The position numbers and the translations under genes are program-made. The notes beneath the pieces are model-generated. The model was not told the origin of the DNA and did no database searches. It worked only from the letters and a program-made list of their open reading frames with translations. Positions 24,105 to 34,842 of a DNA stretch of 64,000 nt are shown piece by piece. Source of the stretch: Winogradskyella psychrotolerans. Lineage in GTDB: Bacteria > Bacteroidota > Bacteroidia > Flavobacteriales > Flavobacteriaceae. How positions within the stretch are numbered: the first letter of the stretch is position 1; each line of letters opens with the position of its first letter. The stretch lies in NCBI RefSeq assembly GCF_018860545.1, contig NZ_JAHKPN010000002.1:1-64000 (forward strand), in the 5' to 3' direction.

Positions 24105-26594
24105 TTATTTCTTTATAAACTTTCGCTTTATAATTTTTCCTTCGGATTCTAATCTTAAAAAGTAAACTCCACTTGCTAAACTTGAAACATCAATAGTGCT
24201 CGATGTAAGTTTTTGGTTAAGCATACGTTTTCCATTCACATCAAAAACCGTTGCTATTTTATTAATAATGTCTGCAGACGTTTTTATGGTAAGTTCTGCT
24301 TCAACTGGGTTGGGATAAATCGTTACATCTACTAACGTTTCATCTATGATACTCAATGTTGAACCTTCAAAAATTGTATGCGATGTATTTATTTCAGGAT
24401 TTTCAATAAAATCTACGGTACCAGATGGCCAATAAATAGTGATGCTGTTTATACTTGTTAAAGTACCAATACCAAAATGCGTATTTAATGTACTCATAAA
24501 CTCAAAACCTTCTCCACTTCTAACATCTCTTATTTGGATACCATTATCTGTTTGTATTTCTACTCTAGCACCAATACCATTTATATTACTAGTTGTACCT
24601 ACCGTATTAATTTTAATCCAATTATTACTATTTGTATTATTTAGATAAATATTACCATTACTGAAAACATCTAAGAAACCATCATTATTAGTATCCCCAA
24701 TAGCACCACTAGACGGAATATAATCATCACCAGGATTGTCATCAGAAAAATTAGTAAATGTAAAATCCCCATTATTGAATAAAATATCACCATTAGTTAA
24801 AATATCTACATAACCATCATTATCAAAATCTGCAGGAGCATTTTCTCGTCCTAATTGCGCATCTAAAACTCCAGAACCCGCTGTGACATCAGTAAAAGTG
24901 CCATCTCCATTATTACGCATCAATTTAGAATCTCCGTCAACAGTACTACTAGCACCAACATAAACATCCATATCTCCATCGTTATCAAAATCTGCCCAAG
25001 CAGAAGACCAAGTTTGCACTAAATCACCCAAATTTGAAGAATTATTATGACCTACACCTGGATAATTGGTATTGTGCCAACCATTACTATCTGCAATATT
25101 AACAAAGACACCATTACCATCGTTTCTCCATAACTCATTAATACTAATTGAAGAACCACCTCTACATTTCGCTATAAATAAATCCATGTCTCTATCATTA
25201 TCAAAATCTATCCAGACAGTTCCATAATTACCACCACCAGGTACCAAACCAAGACCATTTGGTAATGCTGTACTTTGACCTTGATAAAAGGTTAAATCAT
25301 TACTACCATCATTAATATAATACACATTTGCTTGTACATCATGACAAACAAAAGCATCTAAGTGACCATCATTATTTATATCTACAAAATTAGACCGTTG
25401 AGAGAACACATATTCTGAGCCAGATATTTCCGTATAATCCGTACCTGTACCGTTGGCTTTCATAAATGTAACGCCACCATAACCTCCGTAAACAAGGTCG
25501 TTATAGCCATTGCGATCAAAATCTCCTGCAGCCAAACTCCAATCTGGAGTATTCTCTACATCTGGCGTTGCTATATTAACCATATTAAAACCACCTGATA
25601 CCAATTGATAATGCACATTTAGATTATCACCACTAACAGAAACAACATCATCTAAAAAATCACCATTTAAATCTACAAGAGCAATGTCATAAGAACCTGT
25701 TGTAGTTATCGGATTTGCAGTAAATGCTGCTGGATAACTAGAGGTATCAATTCCCGTTGTAAAACTTTCACTTATCCAATTGCTATACCCACCAGTATTA
25801 CAAATTGCTCTTATATACACCATATAATTGGTTAATGGAGAAAGACTATCAAAGCTATAGCTATTTGTTCCTGTCGTATTCCCAGAAGCTGGAATACCTT
25901 CAGAAGCTAACATTATAGCAACTTCCCAAGACGTTTCTGACCCACCTGCTACCCAATTAACGATAGCACCTGAGGCATTGATACTACTTACTGTTACCGA
26001 TGACACATTGGGACACTCTGGCGGAATAGAAGAGCTAATTAAAGGAGAATTGATACAAAAACCCCAACCATAAGAATTGTGATCATTAAAGAATATACGA
26101 TATTTAAATCCTGTTAATTGCGATGTCGTAAATGATGCGATATTTAAGCTTTCACTTGTAAAGTTTGTAGGAGTTCCATCACAAAAATTAACAGTAACTA
26201 AAGAATTATCTTCTAGTTCACTTCCCCAATTTACCCATTCACTAGTGCTTGCATCCCAATATTGAAGGTATAAAGATTGATCATTTTGCCATATATTAAA
26301 AATATAGGGAAATACCACCGTTACTTCCGTTTCTCCAACATTATAAGCCGGACTCAAATCAATAATTGGAGACTCTACTGCAATAGTATTATCGGAAGAT
26401 CCACCAGCAAGATTATCATCAAACGAAAATGAAGCGCTTGTCACTGTTGGGTCTTCAAATAAATAGGCAGCATCATAGCTTCCTGAAAGCGACCATTGGC
26501 TATTTGGCCAATTGGCTCCTTGATTTAACTGTTGCGCACTGCTATAAGCAGAAAACAAAATTAAAAGTAATGTAAAGCGTAATAGTTTTTTCAT
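24105..26594 (-). CDS. T9SS-secreted FG-GAP/UnbV repeat protein
   Basis: 829 aa. Signal peptide (to SSAQQ), an N-terminal region with pairs of Cys, a fibronectin type III domain (about residues 190-285: PECPNVSSVTVSS, SWEVAIML, YMVYIRAICNTGGYSNW), then FG-GAP/VCBS beta-propeller repeats with Ca-binding D-x-N/D-x-D loops (DFDRNGYNDLVYGG, DFDNDRDMDLFIA, DFDNDGDMDVYVG, DFDNDGYVDILTNG, DTNNDGFLDVFSNG). An ASPIC/UnbV domain follows (VRSGEGFEFMS, HFGIGTLTSINSITIYWPSG), and a type A sorting domain ends the protein (DVTIYPNPVEAELTI to GKIIKRKFIKK). Exported, surface-attached; ligand unknown. It follows the diheme cytochrome gene by 11 bp. Confidence 0.88.
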   Translation of the reverse strand: MKKLLRFTLLLILFSAYSSAQQLNQGANWPNSQWSLSGSYDAAYLFEDPTVTSASFSFDDNLAGGSSDNTIAVESPIIDLSPAYNVGETEVTVVFPYIFNIWQNDQSLYLQYWDASTSEWVNWGSELEDNSLVTVNFCDGTPTNFTSESLNIASFTTSQLTGFKYRIFFNDHNSYGWGFCINSPLISSSIPPECPNVSSVTVSSINASGAIVNWVAGGSETSWEVAIMLASEGIPASGNTTGTNSYSFDSLSPLTNYMVYIRAICNTGGYSNWISESFTTGIDTSSYPAAFTANPITTTGSYDIALVDLNGDFLDDVVSVSGDNLNVHYQLVSGGFNMVNIATPDVENTPDWSLAAGDFDRNGYNDLVYGGYGGVTFMKANGTGTDYTEISGSEYVFSQRSNFVDINNDGHLDAFVCHDVQANVYYINDGSNDLTFYQGQSTALPNGLGLVPGGGNYGTVWIDFDNDRDMDLFIAKCRGGSSISINELWRNDGNGVFVNIADSNGWHNTNYPGVGHNNSSNLGDLVQTWSSAWADFDNDGDMDVYVGASSTVDGDSKLMRNNGDGTFTDVTAGSGVLDAQLGRENAPADFDNDGYVDILTNGDILFNNGDFTFTNFSDDNPGDDYIPSSGAIGDTNNDGFLDVFSNGNIYLNNTNSNNWIKINTVGTTSNINGIGARVEIQTDNGIQIRDVRSGEGFEFMSTLNTHFGIGTLTSINSITIYWPSGTVDFIENPEINTSHTIFEGSTLSIIDETLVDVTIYPNPVEAELTIKTSADIINKIATVFDVNGKRMLNQKLTSSTIDVSSLASGVYFLRLESEGKIIKRKFIKK

Positions 26595-26605
26595 ATCATT
26601 TTTTT

Positions 26606-27967
26606 TTAATTACAATTTATAGTTAATGAGTTTATCCATTCTTCAATAAGTTGAACTCCCTCGGCATGTACAATTGTACGTGCTAATAAAGGCATCCGTG
26701 TAGAAGGTTCTATAGAACTTATTCTAAAATGCATTACAGAATTTCTTGCGTCACCTGGCGCTACAATATGGTCTAGCCCAAAGCCAACATTAGTATCTGC
26801 CTCAACACAAACACCTATGTTAGTGATATCTTCGGTAGACAAAAAGTCTAATCGCATGGGTCTATATGAACAATGTGTATTTTCTGAGTGGCAATGCGCA
26901 CAATTAATCTCTAAGTAGGCTCTTACTCTTAAATCTAAAGAAGTACTGCTGTCACTATAATCTGGAAGTGTTGAAATTGTGGCCGGTAGCGTGTTTTCTA
27001 AATACCCAAAACTTACTAACTTCTCTAATTGATTAGCTGTTCCATCGTTATAATCATAACTTAAATTTAAGTTTCGAGGTTTAGGACCAATTGGATTGGC
27101 TATTTCGGACACTTTATGACAGGTGTGGCATTCAGCTTCTGATGGAATTCTATATTCTACAGATTTAGTCTCTCCATCTTGTTGCCATTGTATATCCACA
27201 TAACTCCCATTCATATCCAATAAAGCTTCTGATTGTTCGCTATTCCAGGCATAATTTGCAAAAACCCAACCGTCCTGCTTTCTAATTATTAATCGTGTTT
27301 CTAAGATTTGTGTTACATTATCCGGAAGGACATTATCGTAGTAAAAGTTCTTTATTAAAATGGTTCCCACAGGAAAATCTAAAAGTTCATTTTCATTTAT
27401 AAATGTTGCTTTACTATTGTTGGGCATCCAGATGAAACGTTTCTTCTTAGCATAATCGCTAAATAAAGTGGAATTTAAATCATATGGAATTACACCATTA
27501 GTAGGCTCTAAGTTTTGTAATTCCCCTTCAAAAAATTGATAGTCTGACAATGATGAAAATGGCATATTCTCTAAGTCGTAAAGCACACTAGAGCTTGAGG
27601 TGATAGTCACAGAAATTTGTTCTGTTTTACAATCTCCCGAAGTGCTGCAGATAGTATATTCAAAATTATCTGCGCCAACTTCATTTGGATTAGCCGTATA
27701 TTTTATATGGTCGTCACTTGGGTTGTTGGGTGTATTATTAGCATCTATTATTATAACACTTCCCTTAACGGGCTGACTCAATGACAATTCTCCGGTTACA
27801 GGAATATTAAAATCATTAAGAAATATAAAAATTTCAATTTCTGTATTTTGGACAATAGTCAAATTATCCGGGTTAGTTTCAATGATTAATGGAGATAAGC
27901 CATCATCACTGCCGCAAGAACACAGAAACAAAACTGAAATAAAAAATAGAAAGTAATTTTTTTTCAT
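26606..27967 (-). CDS. Diheme c-type cytochrome lipoprotein (SO2930-like)
   Basis: 453 aa from the ATG at 27967. A lipobox places the lipidated Cys at residue 18 (VLFLCSCGS). An Ig-like segment (about 35-120) precedes a domain with PYDLNSTLFSDYAKKKRFIW and FPVGTILIKNFYY, features of the SO2930 family, and two haem sites, CHTCH and CAHCH. An outer-membrane or periplasmic electron carrier or peroxidase-like protein by family. Paired with the UnbV protein gene 11 bp downstream, so the two are probably co-expressed and may act on the same surface substrate. Confidence 0.82.
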   Translation of the reverse strand: MKKNYFLFFISVLFLCSCGSDDGLSPLIIETNPDNLTIVQNTEIEIFIFLNDFNIPVTGELSLSQPVKGSVIIIDANNTPNNPSDDHIKYTANPNEVGADNFEYTICSTSGDCKTEQISVTITSSSSVLYDLENMPFSSLSDYQFFEGELQNLEPTNGVIPYDLNSTLFSDYAKKKRFIWMPNNSKATFINENELLDFPVGTILIKNFYYDNVLPDNVTQILETRLIIRKQDGWVFANYAWNSEQSEALLDMNGSYVDIQWQQDGETKSVEYRIPSEAECHTCHKVSEIANPIGPKPRNLNLSYDYNDGTANQLEKLVSFGYLENTLPATISTLPDYSDSSTSLDLRVRAYLEINCAHCHSENTHCSYRPMRLDFLSTEDITNIGVCVEADTNVGFGLDHIVAPGDARNSVMHFRISSIEPSTRMPLLARTIVHAEGVQLIEEWINSLTINCN

Positions 27968-28140
27968 ACGCAATAATGATACCCTATCAATAAGACAGTT
28001 AAATGATTAAAAGTCCTACAAAAGTTAGCAAAAAAAAATCAGTTGTCGTCTGAAAAAAGAAAATTAATACTTTTTAGTCTATTGTATCTAATGCAGGCTA
28101 AGCGAAAAACTAAGAGCAATTCGTTTAAATTACTCCTATA

Positions 28141-30306
28141 TTACTCTTTTACTTTTTCTTTGACTTTTGACGGTAAAACTTTAAACCCCATATTATAAAG
28201 TGTAAAACCATAAGTATCTGCATACTGCTCAATAGTTTTACTAACAGGTGTTCCAGCACCATGGCCAGCATCGGTTTCAATTCTAATTAATGTTGGGTTA
28301 TTACCCGTTTGTTTACTTTGTAATTCGGCAGCAAATTTAAAACTATGGGCAGGCACTACGCGGTCATCATGATCTCCTGTAGTTACCAACGTTGCTGGGT
28401 ACGCTACACCTTTTTTAACATTGTGCACAGGAGAATAGCCTTTAAGGTACTCAAACATTGCTTTACTATCTTCTGCAGTTCCATAATCGTAAGCCCAACC
28501 CGCTCCAGCTGTAAACGTATGGTAACGTAACATATCTAAAACACCAACTCCTGGCAAGGCTACTTTCATTAAGTCTGGGCGTTGCGTCATTGTAGCACCA
28601 ACTAATAAACCTCCATTAGACCGACCGCTAATGGCTAAGTAATCTGATGATGTATAGTTTTCGGAAATAAGATACTCAGCTGCTGCAATAAAATCGTCAA
28701 ATACGTTCTGTTTTTTAAGCTGGGTTCCTGCATCGTGCCATGCTTTTCCATATTCACCACCTCCTCTAAGGTTAGGTACAGCATAGACACCTCCTTGTTC
28801 TAACCAAACCGTATTTGCAATACTAAAACTTGGTGTTAAGCTGATATTAAATCCCCCATAACCATAAAGAATTGTTGGATTTTTACCGTTCAGTTTTAAA
28901 CCTTTCTTGTACGTAATAATCATTGGTACTTTTGTACCGTCTTTAGAATTATAAAACACTTGCTTACTTTCGTAATCTTCTGGATTGAAATCGATAGAAG
29001 GTTTTCTGTACAAATCTGAAGTTCCACGCTCTATATCGTATTTATAAATACTTCCAGGAGTTACATAGTTTGTATACGAATAATACAATTCTTTTTCATC
29101 TTTCTTTGCACCAAAACCTGAAGCCGTACCAATACCTGGTAATTCAACTTCTCGTACTAATTTTCCGTTATAATCGTACTGCAATACTTTTGAAACGGCA
29201 TTAACCATATAATTGGCGAAAAAATAACCTCCACCAGTTGATGGACTTAGAACATTTTCTGTTTCAGGAATAAAATCTACCCAATGTTCTGGAGTTGGAT
29301 TTGAAGCATCTACAGTTACAATTTTTTGATTAGGCGCGCCCAAATTCGTCATAATGTAAAGCTTAAACCCAACGTTTTCAATAATGTATGAATCACTATC
29401 GGTATGATCTAAAATCGTTATAAGTTTACCATTTGGTTTGGATAAATCTTTAATGAACAACTTATTACCAGACGTTGATACACTTGCTGTTATAATTAAG
29501 AAATTATCATCTTCAGTAACTTCGGCTCCAATATATCTGTGTTTTTCTTCTGGTGTACCACCAAAGATTAATTGATCTTCGGATTGTTTTGTGCCTAATT
29601 TGTGATAATATACTTTGTGCTGATCTGTTTTTGCAGATAATTCACTTCCTTCTGGCTTATCATAACTTGAGTAATAAAACCCTTCGTTTTTATACCAAGA
29701 CATACCGCTAAATTTGATATCGACCAATGTATCTTCAACAATTTCATTGGTTTCCACATTCATGACCAAAATTTTTCTCCAGTCGCTTCCTCCTTCAGAA
29801 ATAGCATAGGCTAAAGTTTTTCCGTTTTTAGAAAAGCTCATACCTCCTAGAGATATCGTACCATCTTCCTTAAATGTATTCGGATTTAAAAATACCTCAG
29901 CGATTTTAGGATCTTCACCTGTTTTGTACCTGTAAATTACAGATTGATTTTGTAAACCATCATTTTTAGAGAAATAGGTATAGTCACCTTCTACATATGG
30001 AGCACTAATTTTTTCGTAATTCCAAAGTTCAGTCAGGCGTTCTTTTAATTCTTCTCGGTATGGAATTTGGTCTAAATACCCAAATGTAATTTCATTTTGA
30101 GCTTTAACCCATGACTCTGTTTCGTCACTTCTATCATCTTCTAACCAACGGTAAGGATCAGCAACAGACTCACCAAAATAAGTGTCTATAGTATCTATTT
30201 TATTGGATTCCGGATAATCTATAGTCGTCGTTTTCACAGTTTCAGTTTCGTTTTTACAAGACATCACCATTGAGAGCATCAAGGCTAGAAAGAGTAATTT
30301 TTTCAT
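28141..30306 (-). CDS. Prolyl oligopeptidase family serine peptidase (S9A)
   Basis: 721 aa from the ATG at 30306; a lipobox (SMVMSC, Cys17) marks it as a lipoprotein. The N-terminal seven-bladed propeller ([16 protein letters not shown] at its start) gates a C-terminal alpha/beta hydrolase with SGRSNGG (nucleophile Ser), GDHDDRVVP (Asp) and DAGHGAG (His). It cleaves short peptides after proline in the periplasm. TATATTTG on the coding strand (30339-30346) fits a -7 box. Confidence 0.93.
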   Translation of the reverse strand: MKKLLFLALMLSMVMSCKNETETVKTTTIDYPESNKIDTIDTYFGESVADPYRWLEDDRSDETESWVKAQNEITFGYLDQIPYREELKERLTELWNYEKISAPYVEGDYTYFSKNDGLQNQSVIYRYKTGEDPKIAEVFLNPNTFKEDGTISLGGMSFSKNGKTLAYAISEGGSDWRKILVMNVETNEIVEDTLVDIKFSGMSWYKNEGFYYSSYDKPEGSELSAKTDQHKVYYHKLGTKQSEDQLIFGGTPEEKHRYIGAEVTEDDNFLIITASVSTSGNKLFIKDLSKPNGKLITILDHTDSDSYIIENVGFKLYIMTNLGAPNQKIVTVDASNPTPEHWVDFIPETENVLSPSTGGGYFFANYMVNAVSKVLQYDYNGKLVREVELPGIGTASGFGAKKDEKELYYSYTNYVTPGSIYKYDIERGTSDLYRKPSIDFNPEDYESKQVFYNSKDGTKVPMIITYKKGLKLNGKNPTILYGYGGFNISLTPSFSIANTVWLEQGGVYAVPNLRGGGEYGKAWHDAGTQLKKQNVFDDFIAAAEYLISENYTSSDYLAISGRSNGGLLVGATMTQRPDLMKVALPGVGVLDMLRYHTFTAGAGWAYDYGTAEDSKAMFEYLKGYSPVHNVKKGVAYPATLVTTGDHDDRVVPAHSFKFAAELQSKQTGNNPTLIRIETDAGHGAGTPVSKTIEQYADTYGFTLYNMGFKVLPSKVKEKVKE

Positions 30307-30500
30307 AATTAAGCTTTTGGAATAAAACAATCGTATTCCAAATATAAGGTTTTAGTGATTTGAAAATGTTAAACTACTAAAAACTTACTTTAATTTTGGG
30401 TGCAACGTATAGCCAGTATTTCAATCAACTTTTAAATAAATTGATTGAAATACTTAAATATACAGCTATTCTGAAAAAATATAAATATGTGCTTAAAATA

Positions 30501-31490
30501 TTATACTAAAGCATTTTTAATAAGATACTCGGCGATTTGAACCGTATTAGTCGCAGCACCTTTTCTAAGGTTATCACTAACAACCCACATATTCAGGGTA
30601 TTTGGCTGAGAACCATCACGTCTTAATCTACCCACAAAAACATCATCTTTACCGTGAGCGTACATAGGCATAGGATACATATTCACATCTAAATTGTCTT
30701 GTAGCGTAACACCATCTGTTTCACTGAGTAATTGTCTTACTTCACTAAGATCAAAATCATTGTCAAATTCCACATTAATTGCCTCACTGTGGCCACCAGC
30801 TGTTGGGATCCTAACAGCAGTTGCTGTAACAGCAATGGTAGCGTCACCTAATATTTTTTGAGTTTCATTAACCAACTTCATTTCTTCTTTGGTATATCCA
30901 TTATCTTCAAAAACATCGCAATGTGGAATCGCATTTTTATGAATAGGATAAGGATATGCCATGTCTCCTTTAATACCTGCAATCTCATTTTCCATTTGTT
31001 CAACGGCTTTCACACCCGTACCAGATACAGATTGATACGTAGACACAACAATACGTTTAATTTTATATTTTTTATGAAGTGGTGCTAATGCCATCACCAT
31101 TTGAATGGTAGAACAATTTGGATTAGCGATAATTTTGTCTGTATTTTCTAGCTCATTAGCATTGATTTCTGGAACTACTAATTTTTTAGAAAGATCCATT
31201 CTCCAAGCCGAAGAATTATCAATAACCGTTGTTCCTACTTCAGCAAATTTTGGTGCCCATTCTAAAGAGGTGTTACCACCTGCAGAAAATAAAGCAATAT
31301 CCGGACGTTTTTCAATAGCAGAAGGAATACTAATGACCTCTATATTTTCTCCTTTGAATTTTAATTTATTACCTACAGATCGTTCTGAAGCTACTAATAA
31401 TAATTCGTCCAAAGGAAAATTACGTTCCTCTAATACTTTAAGCATTACGTTACCAACCATGCCTGTTGCACCTACAATTGCTACTTTCAT
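30501..31490 (-). CDS. asd: Aspartate-semialdehyde dehydrogenase
   Basis: NADPH-dependent step to Lys, Met, Thr and diaminopimelate; 329 aa. The start MKVAIVGATGMVG at 31490 is chosen because the dinucleotide loop GATGMVG should lie at the N-terminus. The catalytic Cys is in NPNCSTIQMV, and the substrate-binding RIPTAGGHSEA is present. Single gene. Confidence 0.96.
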   Translation of the reverse strand: MKVAIVGATGMVGNVMLKVLEERNFPLDELLLVASERSVGNKLKFKGENIEVISIPSAIEKRPDIALFSAGGNTSLEWAPKFAEVGTTVIDNSSAWRMDLSKKLVVPEINANELENTDKIIANPNCSTIQMVMALAPLHKKYKIKRIVVSTYQSVSGTGVKAVEQMENEIAGIKGDMAYPYPIHKNAIPHCDVFEDNGYTKEEMKLVNETQKILGDATIAVTATAVRIPTAGGHSEAINVEFDNDFDLSEVRQLLSETDGVTLQDNLDVNMYPMPMYAHGKDDVFVGRLRRDGSQPNTLNMWVVSDNLRKGAATNTVQIAEYLIKNALV

Positions 31491-31609
31491 AAATCCTATA
31501 TTTAGAACTTTCAAAATTATAATATTTCTTTAAGTAAACCGCTCAATTTCATCATAAAAATGTAATAAAAATTACGCGTTTTAATTATTGAATTTGTAAT
31601 TAAAAAAAG

Positions 31610-31636
31610 AAACCCAGACTATAATAGCCTGGGTTT
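31610..31636 (-). terminator. Terminator of mscL
   Basis: AAACCCAG (31610-31617) pairs with CTGGGTTT (31629-31636); the minus strand continues CTTTTTTT. Confidence 0.78.
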
Positions 31637-31674
31637 AGTTAAAAATAATAGTGTAGCGATGACGCTAAATCTTT

Positions 31675-32076
31675 TTATTTTTTTAATGAATCTCTGATTT
31701 CAATTAATAAATCAACTTCAGATGGTCCTGCAGGCGCAGCTGGTGCAGGCTCTTCTTTCTTTTTCATGTTATTAACTCCTTTTACAACAAGGAACATTAC
31801 AAATGCTACAATGATAAAGTCAATAACGTTAGTTAAGAATGTACCGTATTCTAAGAAAACTGCTCCTACTGTTTCACCAGCATCATTTAGAGTTCCCTCT
31901 TTTAATTGGTATCTCAACGCTTTAAAGTCTGAATCGAAAATCATACCAATTAACGGAGATACAATACCTCCAGTAAATGCAGTCACTACTTCTTTGAAAG
32001 CAGCACCCATTACAAAACCAACTGCAATGTCTATAAGGTTACCCTTCATTGCAAATTCTTTGAATTCTTTTAACAT
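31675..32076 (-). CDS. mscL: Large-conductance mechanosensitive channel
   Basis: 133 aa, two membrane helices. The N-terminal amphipathic KEFKEFAMKGNLIDIAVGFVMGAAF and the pore-lining Gly/Ala pattern are typical; the second helix is TNVIDFIIVAFVMFLVVKGV, and the C-terminal bundle EVDLLIEIRDSLKK is intact. It releases solutes from the cytoplasm on osmotic downshock. Confidence 0.96.
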   Translation of the reverse strand: MLKEFKEFAMKGNLIDIAVGFVMGAAFKEVVTAFTGGIVSPLIGMIFDSDFKALRYQLKEGTLNDAGETVGAVFLEYGTFLTNVIDFIIVAFVMFLVVKGVNNMKKKEEPAPAAPAGPSEVDLLIEIRDSLKK

Positions 32077-32154
32077 AATCTAGTCTCTTTTTAGTTAGGT
32101 TATTAATAAGACACTAAGTTACTAAAAAAGTCACAAAATAATTGAAAAACATTG

Positions 32155-33261
32155 TTATGGCAGAAATACACGCCTAATCCGCTTAGATAATGCGGTTAAT
32201 ATTTCATAAGAAATTGTACCTGCCGATTCCGCAATTTCATTAGCTGTATATATCTTATCAAAGATAACAACCTCATCTCCTTCCTTACAATTAATGTCTG
32301 TTACATCTACCATAATCATATCCATACAAACGTTACCAATAATGAAGGCTTTCTCATCATTAATAAAAACAAAACCTTTTTTATTCCCATAAATACGACT
32401 TAAACCATCTGCGTGGCCAATAGGTATTGTTGCTACCCTTTCATTACGATTAGAGGTGTAAGCTCTGTTATACCCAACAGATTCCCCGTTTTCAATCTCA
32501 TGTATTTGAGAAATTACAGATTTTAAACTTGCTATAGGTTTAAAGTTTTTATCTTCTAATTCTGAATTTCCAAACCCATATAGACCAATGCCACTTCGCA
32601 CCATATTAAAATGCGCTTCAGGATAATTAAGAATTCCAGAAGTATTACATAGATGTAACCATGGCGCTATTCCTGATTTTGTTTTAAACGTTTCAGCTAT
32701 AGATTTGAAAGTTTCTATTTGTTGTTCAGTAAAATCCTTTTCACTAAGATCTTCACTTGCTGCTAAATGAGAAAAAATAGATTTAACATACACTGCTGAT
32801 GTTGACTGCAGTCTCTTAACTACAGTATCCACATCACTGTGACTAAAACCTAAGCGGTTTAAGCCTGTATTAAATTTAAGGTGTATGGGATAATTTTTTT
32901 GACCTTGCTTTTCTGCGGTAGTAATAAAGTCATTTAATAGTTTAGCACTATAGATATTGGGTTCTAAGCATCGGTCAATTAAAGTTTCTGCATTTATCGC
33001 TTGCGGATGTAAAACTAGTATTGGCGTTTTAATACCTGCATCTCTCAACGAAATACCTTCTTGCGTATAGGCTACAGCAAAATAATCAACGCGTAATGTT
33101 TCTAGGTGTTTGGCAATTTCAACAGCATCACTACCATAAGCAAAGGCTTTAACCACAGCTAAAAATTTTGTTTGTGGTTGAAGTTTCGACTTTAAATAAT
33201 TAAGGTTATGTGTGAGCGCTCTTAAATCAATTTCAAGCGTCGTTTCTAACGCTTTAGACAT
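32155..33261 (-). CDS. alr: Alanine racemase
   Basis: PLP enzyme making D-alanine for peptidoglycan; 368 aa from the ATG at 33261 (MSKALETTLEIDL). AVVKAFAYGSDA carries the PLP lysine, MVRSGIGLYGFG the phosphate-binding part, and VGYNRAYTS the second catalytic Tyr of the partner subunit. It overlaps the tdk stop by 8 bp, so tdk-alr is translationally coupled. The longer frame reading back to 33300 starts at a poor site inside tdk. Confidence 0.95.
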   Translation of the reverse strand: MSKALETTLEIDLRALTHNLNYLKSKLQPQTKFLAVVKAFAYGSDAVEIAKHLETLRVDYFAVAYTQEGISLRDAGIKTPILVLHPQAINAETLIDRCLEPNIYSAKLLNDFITTAEKQGQKNYPIHLKFNTGLNRLGFSHSDVDTVVKRLQSTSAVYVKSIFSHLAASEDLSEKDFTEQQIETFKSIAETFKTKSGIAPWLHLCNTSGILNYPEAHFNMVRSGIGLYGFGNSELEDKNFKPIASLKSVISQIHEIENGESVGYNRAYTSNRNERVATIPIGHADGLSRIYGNKKGFVFINDEKAFIIGNVCMDMIMVDVTDINCKEGDEVVIFDKIYTANEIAESAGTISYEILTALSKRIRRVFLP

Positions 33262-33901
33262 TCCGTTTGGGATCTTTAGATTCAATTTCCTCAGCATCAT
33301 TCACTTTCATCTGTCTTACTTTATCGCGTTGCATACTTTTATAAAAAGCCGCTCTACTTAAGGGTTCGTATTCGTCAACTTCCCCCAATAAAACTAAATC
33401 ATCACTCAATGCTTTTCTGTAGCTGTATTGTGCTAAATTTCCGGTTTTTGTGCAAACAGCATGCACTTTAGTTACGTATTCTGCCGTAGCCATAAGATTT
33501 GGCATAGGTCCAAAAGGGTTGCCTTTAAAATCCATATCCAATCCGGCGACAATAACACGTATCCCTTTGTTTGCTAAATCGTTACAGATACGTACAATTT
33601 CATCATCAAAAAACTGAGCTTCATCAATCCCAACCACATCACAACCATCTGCTAAAATCGGAATATTAGCAGCAGCAGGCACTGGAGTGGAACGAATTTC
33701 ATTAGCATCATGAGAAACCACCATGTCTTCATCATAACGTACGTCTACAGCAGGCTTAAAAATTTCCACTTTTTGCTTTGCAAATTGAGCACGTTTTAGT
33801 CGTCGGATTAATTCTTCGGTCTTACCTGAGAACATAGATCCGCAGATGACTTCAATCCACCCAAATTGTTCTTTCTGATTTACTGTATTTTCGAGAAACA
33901 T
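33254..33901 (-). CDS. tdk: Thymidine kinase
   Basis: 215-aa type II thymidine kinase of the salvage pathway. P-loop GSMFSGKTEELIRR, Walker B GIDEAQFFDDE and a lasso segment near TKVHAVCTKTG. The zinc site is reduced: only one Cys is left here, a feature seen in some Bacteroidota. A 6-bp hairpin CGGAGT/ACTCCG (33923-33937) sits in the 5' leader. Confidence 0.94.
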   Translation of the reverse strand: MFLENTVNQKEQFGWIEVICGSMFSGKTEELIRRLKRAQFAKQKVEIFKPAVDVRYDEDMVVSHDANEIRSTPVPAAANIPILADGCDVVGIDEAQFFDDEIVRICNDLANKGIRVIVAGLDMDFKGNPFGPMPNLMATAEYVTKVHAVCTKTGNLAQYSYRKALSDDLVLLGEVDEYEPLSRAAFYKSMQRDKVRQMKVNDAEEIESKDPKRNV

Positions 33902-34089
33902 TTTGTAATTTTAGCACTGAATCGGAGTCCAACTCCGTTTTTATAAAGGTCACGCAAATTTATTAAAAATCAAAAGTAAAACTTACGAAAAGCGAATAAA
34001 GAAATTATATTCCTTTTTTTATTAGAGTTATGAATTGATTTTCAATACTTGGAGAACTTTAAAATTCTTCAATATAAAATATTAGAACT

Positions 34090-34842
34090 ATGAAAAAGAA
34101 ATTAGAATCAGAATTAGTTAGCATTGCACATAGGATTCTAAAACTAACGGGTAGAGAGGATGTCAATAAGCTGCACGAAGAAGTTGCCTTACTCTATGAA
34201 AAACTGACTGTTTTAAAATTTGCTCAAGATAATTTTGAAGGTCATCTGCCTACTATTGGAAATGACTCTTCATTTTTTGATATGCTAGACACCGCATTTA
34301 ATAATAAATTTAGCGATACGATTGAGGTTGAAGACAAAACCTATATCAATTTAGATGATACCGAAGAGGATGATATCACCGAGCCTTTAATGGAGAAAAT
34401 TAAAGATATAGTAGCTCATATGCCCGATGAAACACGTGAGGCTGATACTATACTAGAAAAAGCGTTACCATCAGAACCTGAAAATCCTGCTCCTATTGAG
34501 TTTGAAACTATTACTTCTGGTTTTGATGAAATTCCTGAATTTGAACCAATTGAAGACGCCAAAAAACGTGAGGTAGAGCATACCAATAAATCTTTAAACG
34601 ACAAATTAAAAGGCCAGCGATTAAAGATTGGTCTTAATGATAAATTAGCTTTTATTAAACATTTGTTTGAAGGTAAAAACGAAGATTACGATCGTGTAAT
34701 ATCTCAAATTAACACGACACATTCTTTAGGGGAAGCTCGAAAATTAATTTTAGAATACGTAAAACCAGACTACAACAATTGGGATGGAAAAGAAGAATAC
34801 GAAGAGCGTTTTATAGAACTTGTTGAAGGTCGGTTTAATTAA
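34090..34842 (+). CDS. Conserved flavobacterial hypothetical protein
   Basis: 250 aa, acidic and without signal or membrane segments. Residues 1-60 are helical (ELVSIAHRILKLTGREDVNKLHEEV), the middle (about 75-165) is low-complexity and rich in Asp, Glu and Pro, and the C-terminal 70 residues form a charged helical domain (GLNDKLAFIKHLFEGKNEDYDRV, EEYEERFIELVEGRFN). I know similar proteins only as hypotheticals in Flavobacteriaceae. Its stop overlaps the end of the convergent T9SS gene by 4 bp. Confidence 0.75.
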   Translation: MKKKLESELVSIAHRILKLTGREDVNKLHEEVALLYEKLTVLKFAQDNFEGHLPTIGNDSSFFDMLDTAFNNKFSDTIEVEDKTYINLDDTEEDDITEPLMEKIKDIVAHMPDETREADTILEKALPSEPENPAPIEFETITSGFDEIPEFEPIEDAKKREVEHTNKSLNDKLKGQRLKIGLNDKLAFIKHLFEGKNEDYDRVISQINTTHSLGEARKLILEYVKPDYNNWDGKEEYEERFIELVEGRFN

